A DNA stretch of 64,000 nt, taken from contig LS997567.1 in NCBI GenBank assembly GCA_000469685.2, positions 5,411,374-5,475,373 of the forward strand. Direction: 5' to 3'. Positions within the stretch are counted from its first letter, which is position 1. Each line of letters begins with the position of its first letter. The notes beneath the pieces are model-generated. The model worked only from the letters and a program-made list of their open reading frames with translations, was not told the DNA's origin and ran no database searches. This DNA is from Haemonchus contortus (taxonomy: Eukaryota > Nematoda > Chromadorea > Rhabditida > Trichostrongylidae). The translations under genes were made by a program, and so were the position numbers. Positions 40,001 to 52,000 of the stretch are shown here, in pieces.

Positions 40001-43000
40001 CTCACTAAGGGGAATGATACTAAAAAGGATCTGCGGATAACTATACACCATCCTCTTACACATAGCCCACCTAAACAATCTCTACAGCTCACTATTAACA
40101 CTAATTCCACTTTTAAGGAACGCTACAAACCATGGTCACAACCAGAAGTGGTATTCTAAGGTGTGTGTCTTTAGGTCATAAATGGGCTGCTGCTGCCGGC
40201 CGCAGAGGGCGCTAACTTTAACACTATTCTGCCACTCGTGTCGGAAATAGCTTACCTGTTGCTTCCTCCTGACCTAATGACACACGTTCAGCATTCTTCC
40301 TACACACTGCCCATGCCAAGTATGAAACCCCAAACAAAAAAAACCTAACGAAAGTATCACCGAATTAGTACGGCACCATTGGACTCGATCTAAACGTACC
40401 TGATGACAACAGATGCAGCACCATGAGCATCAGCATGCACATAAATGTCTCCAGGACGTAGGTATCTGAACTAGCTCGGTGATTTCTCTTCATGAGTAGA
40501 TCAACTAACGAAATGTATAGCGAATAACACTATCACTAAATACATTCAAGTGATTGGCTTCTTACCGTTTCACGAGTAACTCGTTCTGTTGAGCATCTCG
40601 TCCAACAACCACTACGTAATTTTCGGACGAGATAAACCAGATGAACTTTTCAAACCACATCTCTTTTCTGACTTTTGCAGTATCAGCACGTACAGAAACC
40701 TGAAACAACACTGTCTGTTAGCTGCTATTCAACTCGAAAAAACCCCAAGGTGATGACTGACCTGCTTAATAGTCTCACTCGCTTTTTCCTCAGCGTTTTT
40801 CACCGCTTTATCAGCGGCTGCTTCTGTACGCACAATCTTAATAGAAAATTATTCACAACTGATAAAATTCGGAATACTTCAAAACGAACTTTTTCAGCAG
40901 CTGCTTTCATGCCTTTATAAAGCATACAAGAGTTGTTATACGCTGTCATCCCAATATCGATTGGAACATCTTTCCTAAAATGACAAGAAAATTGAATTAA
41001 ATTATTACACGAGAACAGACACGACACAGAAAATCGCTTTTGTGCTCCCACTCTGTTTTCAAAATATTCAATGAGTCGAATCTACAGAACACATGTTTCA
41101 AATACAGTTTAATATAGCAAACTTCAAAAATACTTTCGAAAAAATAAAAAAAAATCTTGATAAACATGCTTCATAAATAACAATTATATAAAAATGGAAA
41201 TACTCAAAACTGCTTACGGATTTGTCTCTTCGGAATCTTCGCTCAAACGCATGATTATCTTGCTGTTAGCGAGATCCAGCTTGACAATCGCACTAAAGGG
41301 AGCCACAGATGAAATCAGTATGAATCAGTGTTTTTTCTTTTTAAAATGGAAATTAACAACTACTTTTTTATTTTACCTCGCTACAGGGTCACCACTGCTA
41401 ACTGCTTGACGATGCATTCGTTCTATTTCATCCCATGTAGACTTTTGAGCAAGAGCATTACAGATGATGTTGATGGCGGAATCCACAAGATCCTAAAATC
41501 GAACTTTTTGACAGTAGCAAGCATGTTACGAATTAGTTCGGGTACCTGATTGATTATGATCAAATCGGCCATGACCATCTTCTCTTCACGACTCTCCTGG
41601 AGTTCCGTAATACGGCGATATTGGTCAGTTCTTACATTCTCTAACTTCTTCAAAGCTTCTCTTTCCATTTTCAGAGCGCTTTGTTCCTTGAAATCTGTGT
41701 CTTCCAAAGCGAAAAAAAACTTATACGAATGCAAAAAAGTACAAACTTTTTTCTGAGAATCTTGAGCAGCATAAAACGCATCCACAGCTTCAGAAAATGT
41801 TTCATGAAAAGCGTATTTGCCCTTCTTGTGTTGCGCAAAGAGGTACGGATGATATTCCTAGAAAAAGCGGTGCAAAAGCAAGTATTTACTAGTAGGGATT
41901 CACGTAGTTGTTACCTGAAATATAATAACTTCTGTACCATCAGCCCGTTTTTGATGTGAGTACGTGATGTATCCATGGGATGGTTTCTTCAAAATCTGTT
42001 CAGTGATCTTTACTGCTTTGAACAGTGCTTGGATCACTTCTTCGGCACAATTGTCACCTTGCTCGGAGACCTGAGGAATAGAAAGAAAACAGTGTTGAAG
42101 ATCATATTTACATAGGACAGATGGCGTTTGAAAGAAAAATTTAAAAAAAAAAATTTAAAGAAGCCAACCACAGCAATCGTAGAAGTTCTCCAACGAAAAA
42201 AAATTAGATAACAACAAACATTAGTTCCCTCCCTTCCCCTTCCCCTCTCCTATTTCCGAAATTTCCCCCTCTCAGCAGGCAAAGTCTGAGAGGACGGACA
42301 GTAGGATCGGTTTTGTGTGGTCGATTCGCAGCACTCGGCAGTCGAGGACCATTCGCCTCGTTATTGCAGTTCCAGCGTACTTCATACCGATCAATTCATA
42401 TGCGATCACTATTTTTTAGCATATTCTAATGTTAGATCTTTCTTTCTGTATTTCTTATTTGCTGCTGCGCTCTGCTAAATTCCTTCGCGCGCGGCATCTC
42501 GCCGCAAAGCGACAATTTCGATCCTACTGCACCACACCCAAAACACTGCACTCATGCCAAAACCCCTAGTGAAGATAATAATCGAACAAAACCAATGACT
42601 AGACCATACCGGGAGATCAGGATCGAGGTGTTGAAGAATCAGCACATGTTCGATTAAGGCAGCACCAAAAAGCCCCGGAAAAATAACTGCACGTTTAAGA
42701 GGACACTTCTGATCACATTGACTGAAAAATTGAAGAAATGCTGCTCGAAGAAATAATAAAATAAACAAACAAACACTATACCTCAAAGTTGACTTCATGT
42801 CGTCAATAGAAGGCAACTCAGGGAATGTTCGATTCGGTGGTGCGGGATACCTGAAAAGGCATGGATTGGACCTCTGAATTCGTTGGAAGAGCAAATGTTT
42901 TTGATTGAACATGACTATTAGCAGAAGAATTCCGACTGCCATCAAGCACAAAAGTTATAACCGAAGTAGCACCCAAATGGGAGATCATATTGTCCTTGTA

Positions 43001-44051
43001 CTATAAGCTCTCGATTGAAACCCGGTCCTATCCGATTAGAGTGAGGGTGTGGCATTAGGTTTGATTCGTCCACAGCGCGCAATTCTAGTTAGTAGACTCG
43101 AAGTACGCGTTGCACTTGGGCTGCGTACTTCCATTATCCTGTAGAACAGTAAGCCACCTTGTGGCAGAAATATAAAAATGCAAGAAGAAACTACATAAAT
43201 AACTAAATAAATGATAAATAAATAATAACAACATATAAAAATGAATAAATAGATAAACAAATAACGGAAAACCTCTCCTACCTCTCTCGGACAACAAGCC
43301 GTACATCGGTATCCTTGTCAGTTCGTGGACGCAATATGTTGAGAATGCAATAAGAAGCATCAGTTAACACAATATTACCTCTAAAAGTAAATGCAACTAC
43401 AAAAATGATCTCTCATGAAACAAAGAGACAGAAAAGTCGTGCACCTGTCGTACAGTTCGACGATTACGTGGACAGCACGGTCACCATCATCGATTTGGAG
43501 ATCAACAATACGATCCATACCCAACTGAGTAACTTTATAGAGCCTGAAAAGTTATCTAACAACTAATAAATTGGATGAGCACTTGATAGTCACATATTGG
43601 ACTGCTTCACATTTCCTCCCGCTGCAACCCTGATGTGAAAAACAAATATTGATTACCCGCGCGCAAAATCAATCGCTTTACTATCCAGCAGAGTCTATAA
43701 GGACAGAGTAAATTGCAAATGCAGCTTCACACAAACCTGTGATTATTCAGATGCTTACGCAGCTTTTGACTGAAGCTCGAAGGGAAGGGAGCTTTTTCGT
43801 AATCGTGGAATCCACGATGGATACGGATTCCAGATTCGAGCAGAATGAAAGCCTTTTCGGCTCCTCTGAAAAGAAAGACAACAGAGAGGAATAAAAGGAA
43901 AGATGGCATTAACAATAAAAACTTACTGTGACAGTTTCATAATGTAAGTTTTGTGATTCATATCATAAACGTTCACAATACGCATACCCTCCAGAGCTTT
44001 TAGATCATTCACAGCCGCACCTACGTCCAACAGCGTGAAGCGGGACTTCAT
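37039..44051 (-). CDS. nemf-1: NEMF / Rqc2 ribosome quality-control factor
   Basis: Binds stalled 60S subunits with peptidyl-tRNA, recruits Listerin and adds C-terminal tails. Exons (high to low): 44051-43927, 43865-43737, 43629-43594, 43543-43445, 43380-43282, 42850-42782, 42721-42610, 42070-41915, 41857-41747, 41686-41546, 41492-41377, 41292-41218, 40974-40878, 40836-40762, 40699-40566, 40465-40400, 39933-39807, 39725-39567, 38989-38867, 38814-38656, 38589-38475, 38458-38441, 38379-38171, 38075-37940, 37876-37797, 37326-37237 and 37161-37039. All phases agree: 992 residues (human about 1076). NFACT-N starts [10 protein letters not shown]; the Asp-Arg pair needed for tailing in yeast/human is at 107-108 (GMDRIVD). 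A coiled coil follows (~315-400, [12 protein letters not shown]), then NFACT-R (~490-630, [27 protein letters not shown]), an acidic stretch and NFACT-C ([11 protein letters not shown]). An acceptor 17 nt before ATG suggests trans-splicing; AATAAA overlaps the TAA. Confidence 0.96.
42291..42540 (-). mobile_element. MITE family A, copy 6
   Basis: A diverged copy in NEMF intron 7 (between exons 42721-42610 and 42070-41915), ending CTACTGCACCACACCC. No clear target duplication remains. Confidence 0.8.
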
Positions 44052-44607
44052 GATTGTCCTGGATTCAGCTGAAACTAACAGAGATTTAAAGAACATATGG
44101 GTAAAAAAAGGTTTTTCGCCAGATTACAATACTCAAAGCAGTAGTAACCCATCGGTTACCCAGGGCTACTTATCGCTTCTGAGCATCAAAACAACTGAAC
44201 GACTTCATAAATGTGAGCTTGAGACATCAACCAAACATAGCGTAATATGATGAAAAGCAAGACATAAGGCGTATACGTAGACTCATCCATATTTATACTC
44301 GAATTCTTTGCAACAGGTGCATAATTTGTCAATGGAGCACGCTTAATACAGAATTTTCAGCCTAACCCATTCCATACCATCGTGTTTTTGCGCTGGCTGG
44401 TGGGTGTTCCCGGCGCCTTTTTCGTAATCGACGCGGCTTGACTCACCGCGTACAGCACGCGGCCACATAGAGCGGTTTTTCGCAACGAATCGCAAAGTAT
44501 GTACTGTTCAAACTTCAGTTGAAACTCTTGAATGATTTGGCACCAAACTTCTTAGCCCAAGAGATTTCAATAGGATGAGGGGGAGCCTTCAGTTTAGATG
44601 AATCCCA

Positions 44608-45108
44608 GGTGCTAAGTGAGTTGGGAGGGGCCACGCGGCGGCGCGGCGACTTTTCATGTCTGCGCCCTCTACGGCGAGATAGTAGTACTGGAGCTGAGTC
44701 TGGGAAGGGATGGTGAAGTTGTACTGAAGTGTCTCGTGATTCAAAACAAATTACATCTTGGCACATGATATATGCTTGTATATTGTGGATACTCTTCTTC
44801 TGAGCCGATAAAACCCTATTTTTAGGAAGGGGAGGGGCTCCGGGGTGGGTGAGATGGTTATCTCGTGCAAAAAGCTGAGAAGAGATAAAAGCTGAACGTC
44901 CAATTGGCTCACCCACCCCGGAGCCCCTCCCCTTACTAAAATTAGGTGAAAAATACGCGGTTGTACCATAAAATAGCTATGAAATGTCCCTAAACACCAT
45001 TACGGGCTCGCCTACCCTTCCTTGCCCACTATCTCGCCGTAGAGGGCGCAGACATGAAAAGGCGCCGCGCCGCCGCGTGCCCCCCCCCCCCCCAACTCCC
45101 TTAGCACC
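44608..45108. mobile_element. hAT-like MITE, 501 bp
   Basis: Inverted ends of ~80 bp (GGTGCTAAGTGAGTTGGG left, CCCAACTCCCTTAGCACC right; inner block CTGCGCCCTCTACGGCGAGA). It is flanked by a perfect 8 bp direct repeat GAATCCCA (44600-44607 and 45109-45116). An 8 bp duplication is typical of hAT transposons. No transposase. It lies ~560 bp upstream of the NEMF start and inserted into a SINE tail. A second inverted repeat (44815-44947) is nested inside. Confidence 0.88.
44815..44947. repeat. Nested inverted repeat inside the hAT-like MITE
   Basis: Arms of ~38 bp: AGGGGCTCCGGGGTGGGTGA and the reverse TCACCCACCCCGGAGCCCCT, with one or two mismatches further out, and a ~55 bp loop. Either the core of the host element or a second fold-back insertion. 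Confidence 0.82.
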
Positions 45109-45275
45109 GAATCCCATCTGAGGGATGCACCCCGTACTCGAGTTCCATTCAGAATTGTAGTAGCGTATTGAATGCGTGTGCGACCCATACAATGACTTGC
45201 GATGGCCAACCGATGTACAAGGCTGTGCTTCCATCGTCCCAGACGAGCCAGACGCCTCCCCCATAGGAACAATTC
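45109..45275 (-). mobile_element. SINE fragment (body and tail)
   Basis: Matches the SINE family from CCCATCTGAGGGATGCACC through CATACAATGACTTGCGATGG to TCCCAGACGAGCC; the tRNA head is missing. It is split from the rest of its tail by the hAT-like MITE. Confidence 0.75.
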
Positions 45276-46815
45276 TTGGCCGAGAAATTTTCGTTTCTCC
45301 AACCTAAGCCCAGGATGGAGGGACCACCGGGATGAGTGAGTCGATTTGATGATCATTCCTTATTCGACCCAGCTTTTTGCCCGAAGCAAGTATATCAACC
45401 ACTCCGGTGCTCCAACCCTCCTGAGGCTCAGGTAAAGCTATGGTCCTTTGGCCAAAAACAATTTCTAGGCATTCCTAAAGTAGGCTACGCCTCCTTCTCT
45501 GCGCTCCCGCGCTACCCCTCTCCCCTCCCGAATCCATTTCACCCAGAAATGATTTGTAGCTTTTGGTTATTTATAAATGTGAATTGGGTGGTAAATACGC
45601 TGGTCATTTTATGACGCCTGTCACATTACACATTTCTCATTACTATGAACAACTGGGGAGACTGATTTGAAGGAAAACAGTTCTTCAACCAGCAAATTTC
45701 CGGTCAGTTCAGTAACCTTAACAGCTACTCCTGTAAAGCAAAAACACAAAAGTAAGAAAAACTCATAAAAACAACTAGAAGTTTGTAAAGTAATCGTAGC
45801 GACAAAAAACAACGTACAAGACTATGAAGAGAGAATGAAGTAGAACAAAATTTAGCAAATAATTCATAGAAACGATTCAACTTAAAATAAAATGAAACTA
45901 AGGAAATTGACAGTGGAGCGCGAAAGTCGAAATGGAGCACGGGCTGCCTTTTCTTTACGCTCACACCATCAGTTGTCACTCAAGAATCGGTCTGATGCCA
46001 CAGCTTTCTTCTACTTCTTCCGCGTATTACGTGGGGAGATTTTGATCTTTCTTTTTTCTATGTGGTGAACATTTGACTTTTCAACCGTTATAGAACCGTC
46101 ATAGAACTCTTTTTTTATCATCCATTTCTTTATAAGTATTTTTCAAAAGTTTCAACGTTTTCGCTTGCTCTAATTTCGTTTGAGTCAAGGCCATAACTGT
46201 ATGGATCTATTGAATGGTAGAAATTTTTTGAAACATCTTCACTTCCGGCTTAATGCCAATATGATCTGTGATTTTTCACTCTCCCACGTCGTACACCGCT
46301 TCGCTCGAAACCGGCCGTTCTCATATTACTATATAGATTTCGATTTCATAAGTGCCGCTTTACTATGTATTACTTACAAAAGCAGAAATCAAACTAACAA
46401 GTAGATAACGAGAGGCTTGTATTTTGTAGATAATTCTTGTTGAATAAGGCACAACGTGAAAGATTGGCTCTGGGGCGCGACTATAGCAGTAGAGCGCGGA
46501 CAGCTTTTGCTTTCAGAATATGCTAACATCTTTCTGTGGGACGAATATTCACTCAGTTAGACGTGATTGCACTCAAGTTCAGTTTAGTAGGTGTCTGGGT
46601 GAAAATGTTGTTGGAGGGGCCCATTCGTTTTAGCACTTTCACTGTGCTCCTTCACTGCGATAGTATCTTATATTAGTGGATAATATCTCCTCCGTGCCAA
46701 CCTTTCGCACCAAATCAGCAATCGATCAATCCATTGCTCCTCCTCTTAAAGCCGACACCTTACCTTCTCTGGTTCTTGCAACTCGCGTAAGAGACGCAGA
46801 GCACAGTGGAATTGC
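45276..46815. other. Intergenic, nothing recognised
   Basis: AT-rich sequence between the SINE fragment and the family-B MITE. Frames of up to ~90 codons occur without splice context or motif. Confidence 0.5.
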
Positions 46816-47107
46816 GGAGAACGTCCGTTGCGCGCGTCCGTCGAAAGTAGGTCACCCCGCCCAGTTCGCGCGCGGCGCACCCAATTGAGGTCTCGACATG
46901 ACATTACAGTACCACCAAGAGTCAGTGGAGCGAATGATTTGCATTTATCCGTGTTATCGTCTCTTTGGCTGATTACTGTGGACCGAGCGCAATTCGTATG
47001 CCCCACTGGCAACTGCGACGTTTGTCAAAGATCGCGAGCTGAAGCGTCGCATGCAACGGCTGCGGCGTGACCTAGTTTTGACGGACGCGCGCAACGAAGC
47101 TCATCCA
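46816..47107 (-). mobile_element. MITE family B, copy 3
   Basis: Same orientation as 29289. Flanks TGGAATTGC and TGGAATGAC (46807-46815 and 47108-47116) are a decayed 9 bp duplication. Confidence 0.85.
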
Positions 47108-47275
47108 TGGAATGACACCTTCCTTCCTACCAAAATTTCAACCATGTCTGCTCCATTCCTTGTCTATCAAAGGAAGCACCCTGCCGCTAGTTGTTCTCAT
47201 TTCATTTCATTTGAATGCATTCACACATAGTCGATATTTCAATGATAAAGCTCATGAGCTATTAATGATCATTCT

Positions 47276-47297
47276 CCCCCCCCCCCCCCCCCCCCCC
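47276..47297. repeat. Homopolymer run of 22 C
   Basis: An uninterrupted poly-C (poly-G on the other strand). A 14 C run also ends the hAT-like MITE at 45080-45093. Long G/C homopolymers are a known feature of several nematode genomes and can form G-quadruplexes. Confidence 0.9.
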
Positions 47298-47899
47298 TCA
47301 GAATCATTTTGACTACCACTAGGTGTGGGTTACATACCTTTCAAGTCGAGGGCTGAAGATATACGCATGTAGGTCGCCAGCCGCGCATACCGTACCCGGT
47401 AGCGCACTATGAATGGGTAGATTTGAACTTTATGTAAAAGGATATGGTATTCACTATTCAGTGCAGAATCACTGCCGGTTGTCGTGGGAATTTGTGTAGA
47501 AGTACCCCCAATCATGTTGCACAGCCTGGCAGTGATCAGTCGGCTTGGTTAAGGTGAATCGGGTCGGTTTATAGTTAGCGTTGAGCGACAGGGACTTACT
47601 GCAACCCTTCATAATTGAGAAATCTATGAACTGGTCATGCTGCTCGCCTCAATGTCAACGTACTGAGTATTTCGGGTTACTGACCAGAGAGGTACTGACT
47701 GTTTCTCTGAAGAGGTCTTTGGAAACTCTCAAATAGTTGGAACGGTCTTGTAGAGTTTTTCACGCTACAACAAGCCAGAGAGGTTCACAAGGTCTGTAAG
47801 GCTCAGAAGCTTCTGCAAGCTGAGTCATAGGACAAATGTACCTTGTACGCTTACTCATCGTTGTAGATAAGCAGTAGAGGGAAACTGTAACAAGAATAG

Positions 47900-48850
47900 A
47901 GTCGAATGCGACTTTGACCTCACTCCTTTTCTATTTTCCACCCTGACAGCTCCTTTCCGATTGCCTCTGTCTAAAAATAAGTGAGATTGCTCTTCCTCCT
48001 ACCAAGTGTTAGGTCAGGCGTATGGTACGAAGAATTACAAGAGCTTGAGCGAAATACTTTACTTAAGTAAAAGATGGTGCAGAGGCGAAAATACGGAACT
48101 CTGGGCTGTTTCCAGAGATTTCTCTGTAGGTTCTGTCCGTCCAATGGCGCGACTGGCATTGAATTGGTCCTCAGCTTCAATAACGCCCTACCATGAAGTT
48201 AGCGTTCGTAGTAATTTTTAGTTGACATTCCAGAGACTGATTCGGTCCCTTACAAGTTGCTTAGCGTGATCAGTTCATCTGGCTTTCAATACCTTGACGG
48301 ACACGACTGAATCTATGATAACTGTAGGAAGTCAGAATTCCGGGTTCCCTCTTGCTCCCGTGGGTCGAGCTTCACGGGCTGGCTCGTGCTCATACTGCTT
48401 AGCAGACTTCAAATCTCTGAAGTCTACTTTGGGCGCTTGAAGACTAAGAGATTGAGGTAGCTCGAGGTCCGACACGTTCTTTGTCTACTTTACTAATCCA
48501 TCCATGTTTTCAAGTGCTTCCATGCCACTTGCTTTCATTTGGTTAGCGCTTAGCCGTTTATAGTATTGATTCCCCGACATAGGTGGCACCTATGTAGCTA
48601 AACCACTCAGACTGCTTAGTTCCCCGTTGAGGCCGAACGGAGCATCAGAGACCAATAACTCCCACAACTTCCTAAGCTTCAGCTTAAAACTGTATTTTCC
48701 ACCCCGCAGCTTAAAATAGTCTCCACCAGCTCCGCTTGAGCGATGTTTTTTGTTATGAGCTTAATGTTATCAGCGAAAGTGAGATTATGTAGGTGCCTGC
48801 CGTCGAGACTTATTGCCGTAACTTCCTGTCTTCGTACCAATGTGATGCTT
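47900..48850 (-). pseudogene. Decayed, 5'-truncated LINE reverse-transcriptase fragment
   Basis: Reading leftward from 48850, the minus strand gives ISLDGRHLHNLTFADN and LITKNIAQAE, which match the catalytic-box region (normally FADD or YADD) of nematode LINE polymerases. The second catalytic Asp is replaced by Asn. Further left there are frameshifts and stops, but pieces such as GLVSDAPFGLNG and RFSRVRQGIES still resemble the post-RT region. The left limit is uncertain. The element is dead. It lies upstream of SLC19 copy A. Confidence 0.6.
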
Positions 48851-49057
48851 TCTTATTCTTTCCTCATGAGCTACTAGTTACTACTTTGTTTTATAAAGAT
48901 TTTTCGCTCTTTCATGGCCTTTAAAAACGCTTTTCATACGCTTTTTGAGCAATAGTGGTACCGAGTGATATTGATCGATAATTAATTGTAGGGAGTCGGA
49001 TCAACATTGACTACGTGAATGCTTTCAATGTAATTCATTTCGTCTACAATATTCATA

Positions 49058-52000
49058 ATGGATTGGAAGTACACTACGGTACTTCTTTGTATTTATGGCA
49101 TCATAAAGGAATTTCGTCCTGCTACTCCTTTTCTTACTCCATACTTGATATCTGGTTACAAGAATCTCACATTAAATGAAGTTTATGGACAGATCTTTCC
49201 GTATTGGACCTATTCGTACATGGTTTTCTTGGTGAGGGATTTTTCTTAAAACAAATTAAAATTTTCAGATGGTTATTCGACATTTTTCTCTATTTTTCTT
49301 GCAGATACCTGTTTTTGTTTTAACGGATGTACTTCGTTATAAGCCTATGATTGTGGTCGAAGGTGCTTGCCTTTCAATAACGTGGGCACTCCTTGTATGG
49401 GGTGAAGGTGTGTGGCAGATGCAGTTGATGCAAGTTGCTTTCGGTAAGTCTATTTCAGTAATTACTTCGATCAAAGGATAAAGTTTCTGGAGCGAGCAAT
49501 CCATCCATAAAACTTTATTTCGCTTTTATTTCATTATTTTATTTTATATGAACCCCAACAAATTTGTGTCAATCAAGCGAATCCGTAGGGGCCACAAGGC
49601 TTCGTTCATCCGAGCGTTTATTGATCCGGGATTTGATCTCTGGAGCTCACGTAGGGCGGCGCCTCTTGTCACCATTCTAAAAATCGTTTTATGAAGATTT
49701 AAGCGGTTTTCAGGTCTTGCATCAGCCGCGGAAATCGCTTACTACTCATATATTTATGCTGTAGTAGATGAAGAGCATTATCCTAAAGTGACTTCTTATG
49801 TTCGGAGTGCTGCCCTTCTGGGGAAACTACTAGGATTTGGTTCCGCTCAAGTTATAGTTTCAGCAAACATCGGGTCATATCTCCTTCTTAATCAGGTGAG
49901 AAATTGATGATGGACACAGTTCTGGTAACTATAACGACGATTACTTTCTCTTTAGATATCACTGGTTGCTGTATGTATAGTATTTTTCATTGCTATTGCC
50001 TTACCACCAGTACCTACTTCACCGGCACCTCGTCAGGTGTCATCTGAACGCATGGAGGACTTGTCTTTCTCAGGCCGTTCTCAGAAAGACAAATTGACGT
50101 ATATTTCTTGGCAAACTTTCATAAATTTTACTTCTATTTGAGCCAAATAAGTTAAATTTTTAGGAATGGTGAAGCCAAGAAGGATAAGCTCGCGAAGGGT
50201 TTCCGGGCATATATTTTGACTGCTCTGAAAAGTTTCTGTATATTCAGAGAAAATATGACTGTTTTGAAATGGTCCTTATGGTGGGCTTTGGCAAGTTGTG
50301 GAGTGTTTCAGGTGAAAATTTAGTTTTATTTGGTCCTTTATTCATTGAATGAACACAGCTTTCTGTACTCCATGACTGAGCGGCTCAGGCGTCATAAAAT
50401 TCTACTGGCTGGCTTACTCTCTTGTAGAATATTAGTAGTTCAAGCTCTAAGTGCTGTCTTATCTCCTAGGGATCTGAAAGATGATGGGATTTTTCACTAC
50501 TATTCGCGTGGTCCCCCACCTGAGCAATCAAAAAAGCAAAGTTGCCGTTTTTTAATATCTATGCCGAGTGCTGGCTTACCCTCCCCGCCTCCCTCCTCTT
50601 TACCGGTATTACTCGGCATCCGAGCGATGAATTCGACACCCTTTGCGCCTGCCTGCCACTGAAGTAGCTGGCAGCAGTCGATATTGGTACAGACCTTAAC
50701 ATTCCAAACCAAATATAATACAAAATATATAGCCTTAGCCTAACATGGGACTGCGTCGTTTGATTTGAGAAAACGCGTGATTTTTTGGAGTGGGCGGAGC
50801 TATCCGGCATAAGGACCAATGACCGGAATGCTGATAAGCGCTCTGCCGGCCTCTAAGTGGTTTGTCGGTTGAACGCTCCTTTTTTCAAATTCTTGAAGAG
50901 TTGTACAGATTCCGGCTAATTAGAAATAATCAGTATCAAATTTTGTTTACAGGTGTTCAATTATATACAGTCACTCTGGCTTGAAATGCAGCCTGATCCA
51001 GATAAAGTTGAGAATGGTCTAGTAGAATTTGTGAGCACCCTTATTGGTGAGTTCAAATTGTTCTTGTCACTAACTTACTTATTCACTATAGACCCCGAGA
51101 AATCCATGGCACTTGTAAATGGATTTGCCTCGGTCCGACGATTCAGCCATAGGACTCGATCTAGGGTACTGTATAGGGAAATCCGTTGATCTATTTTGAT
51201 ATGCATATACTTCATTAACTGGAAACGGTTTCATATTTGAGTAATTCTTCGTAAAAACTATACTGGGCATAAGTAACTTGAACGATTCAACGTACGGAAT
51301 CACGCAGTGGCATCCCGTTTATACTTTCTATGGTTGGCGCTTACTCGCCTGCGTTTAGGCGTTGAGGGCTACTATCGATCAGTATATATATTCCGCTGTT
51401 GCAGTTTTCAAGACTCAATAGTCCCGACATTTCAAGTAGTTTCATTGTCTCTCCACCAAAATCTACTCGTGTAGTTGAAATTTCAATGAAACAAATGTTA
51501 CTTTTTTCATGGAGCTTTTTTAGATGGTAGTTCAGGTGCGATACTTGCATTTTTCGTTCAATTCGCTGCCATCAGCTGGGTTCGATACGAAACGGTCGCT
51601 TTGGTTATTCCCTCAGTGTTTATTGCCATCATACTTGCTGTTATATCACAAACCCAACAAGTTCTAATGGCCTATATCGGATACATATGCATTACGTCAA
51701 CGTACCACTTGTTCATCACAGTAGCTAGGTAACATTTTTGAAAATTTTCTTCTATGTAAATTAAATTTTGAAAATTTGAAACGGCTTTCATTTCTACAGA
51801 CTAATGATAAATTATAATGAATGAAGTTTTTGACGCCAATTGATCCCATTTCGGGGTTACGCCGCACATTCGACTTGCATTCATAGTCGTAGTGGCGTTT
51901 TGTATGCGAACATAGCCTCAGAGTTACTTGCGATGGCCAGCTCATCTGAAAATCAGTGCTCTTATCGTACCACACGTATTTGATACTAACCAGGCGACCT

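Noticed and set aside
37039..44051. SPT16/FACT identity for the minus-strand gene
   Set aside because: The acidic and lysine-rich C-terminal part suggested it at first, but the [10 protein letters not shown] start, NFACT-R and NFACT-C blocks identify NEMF.
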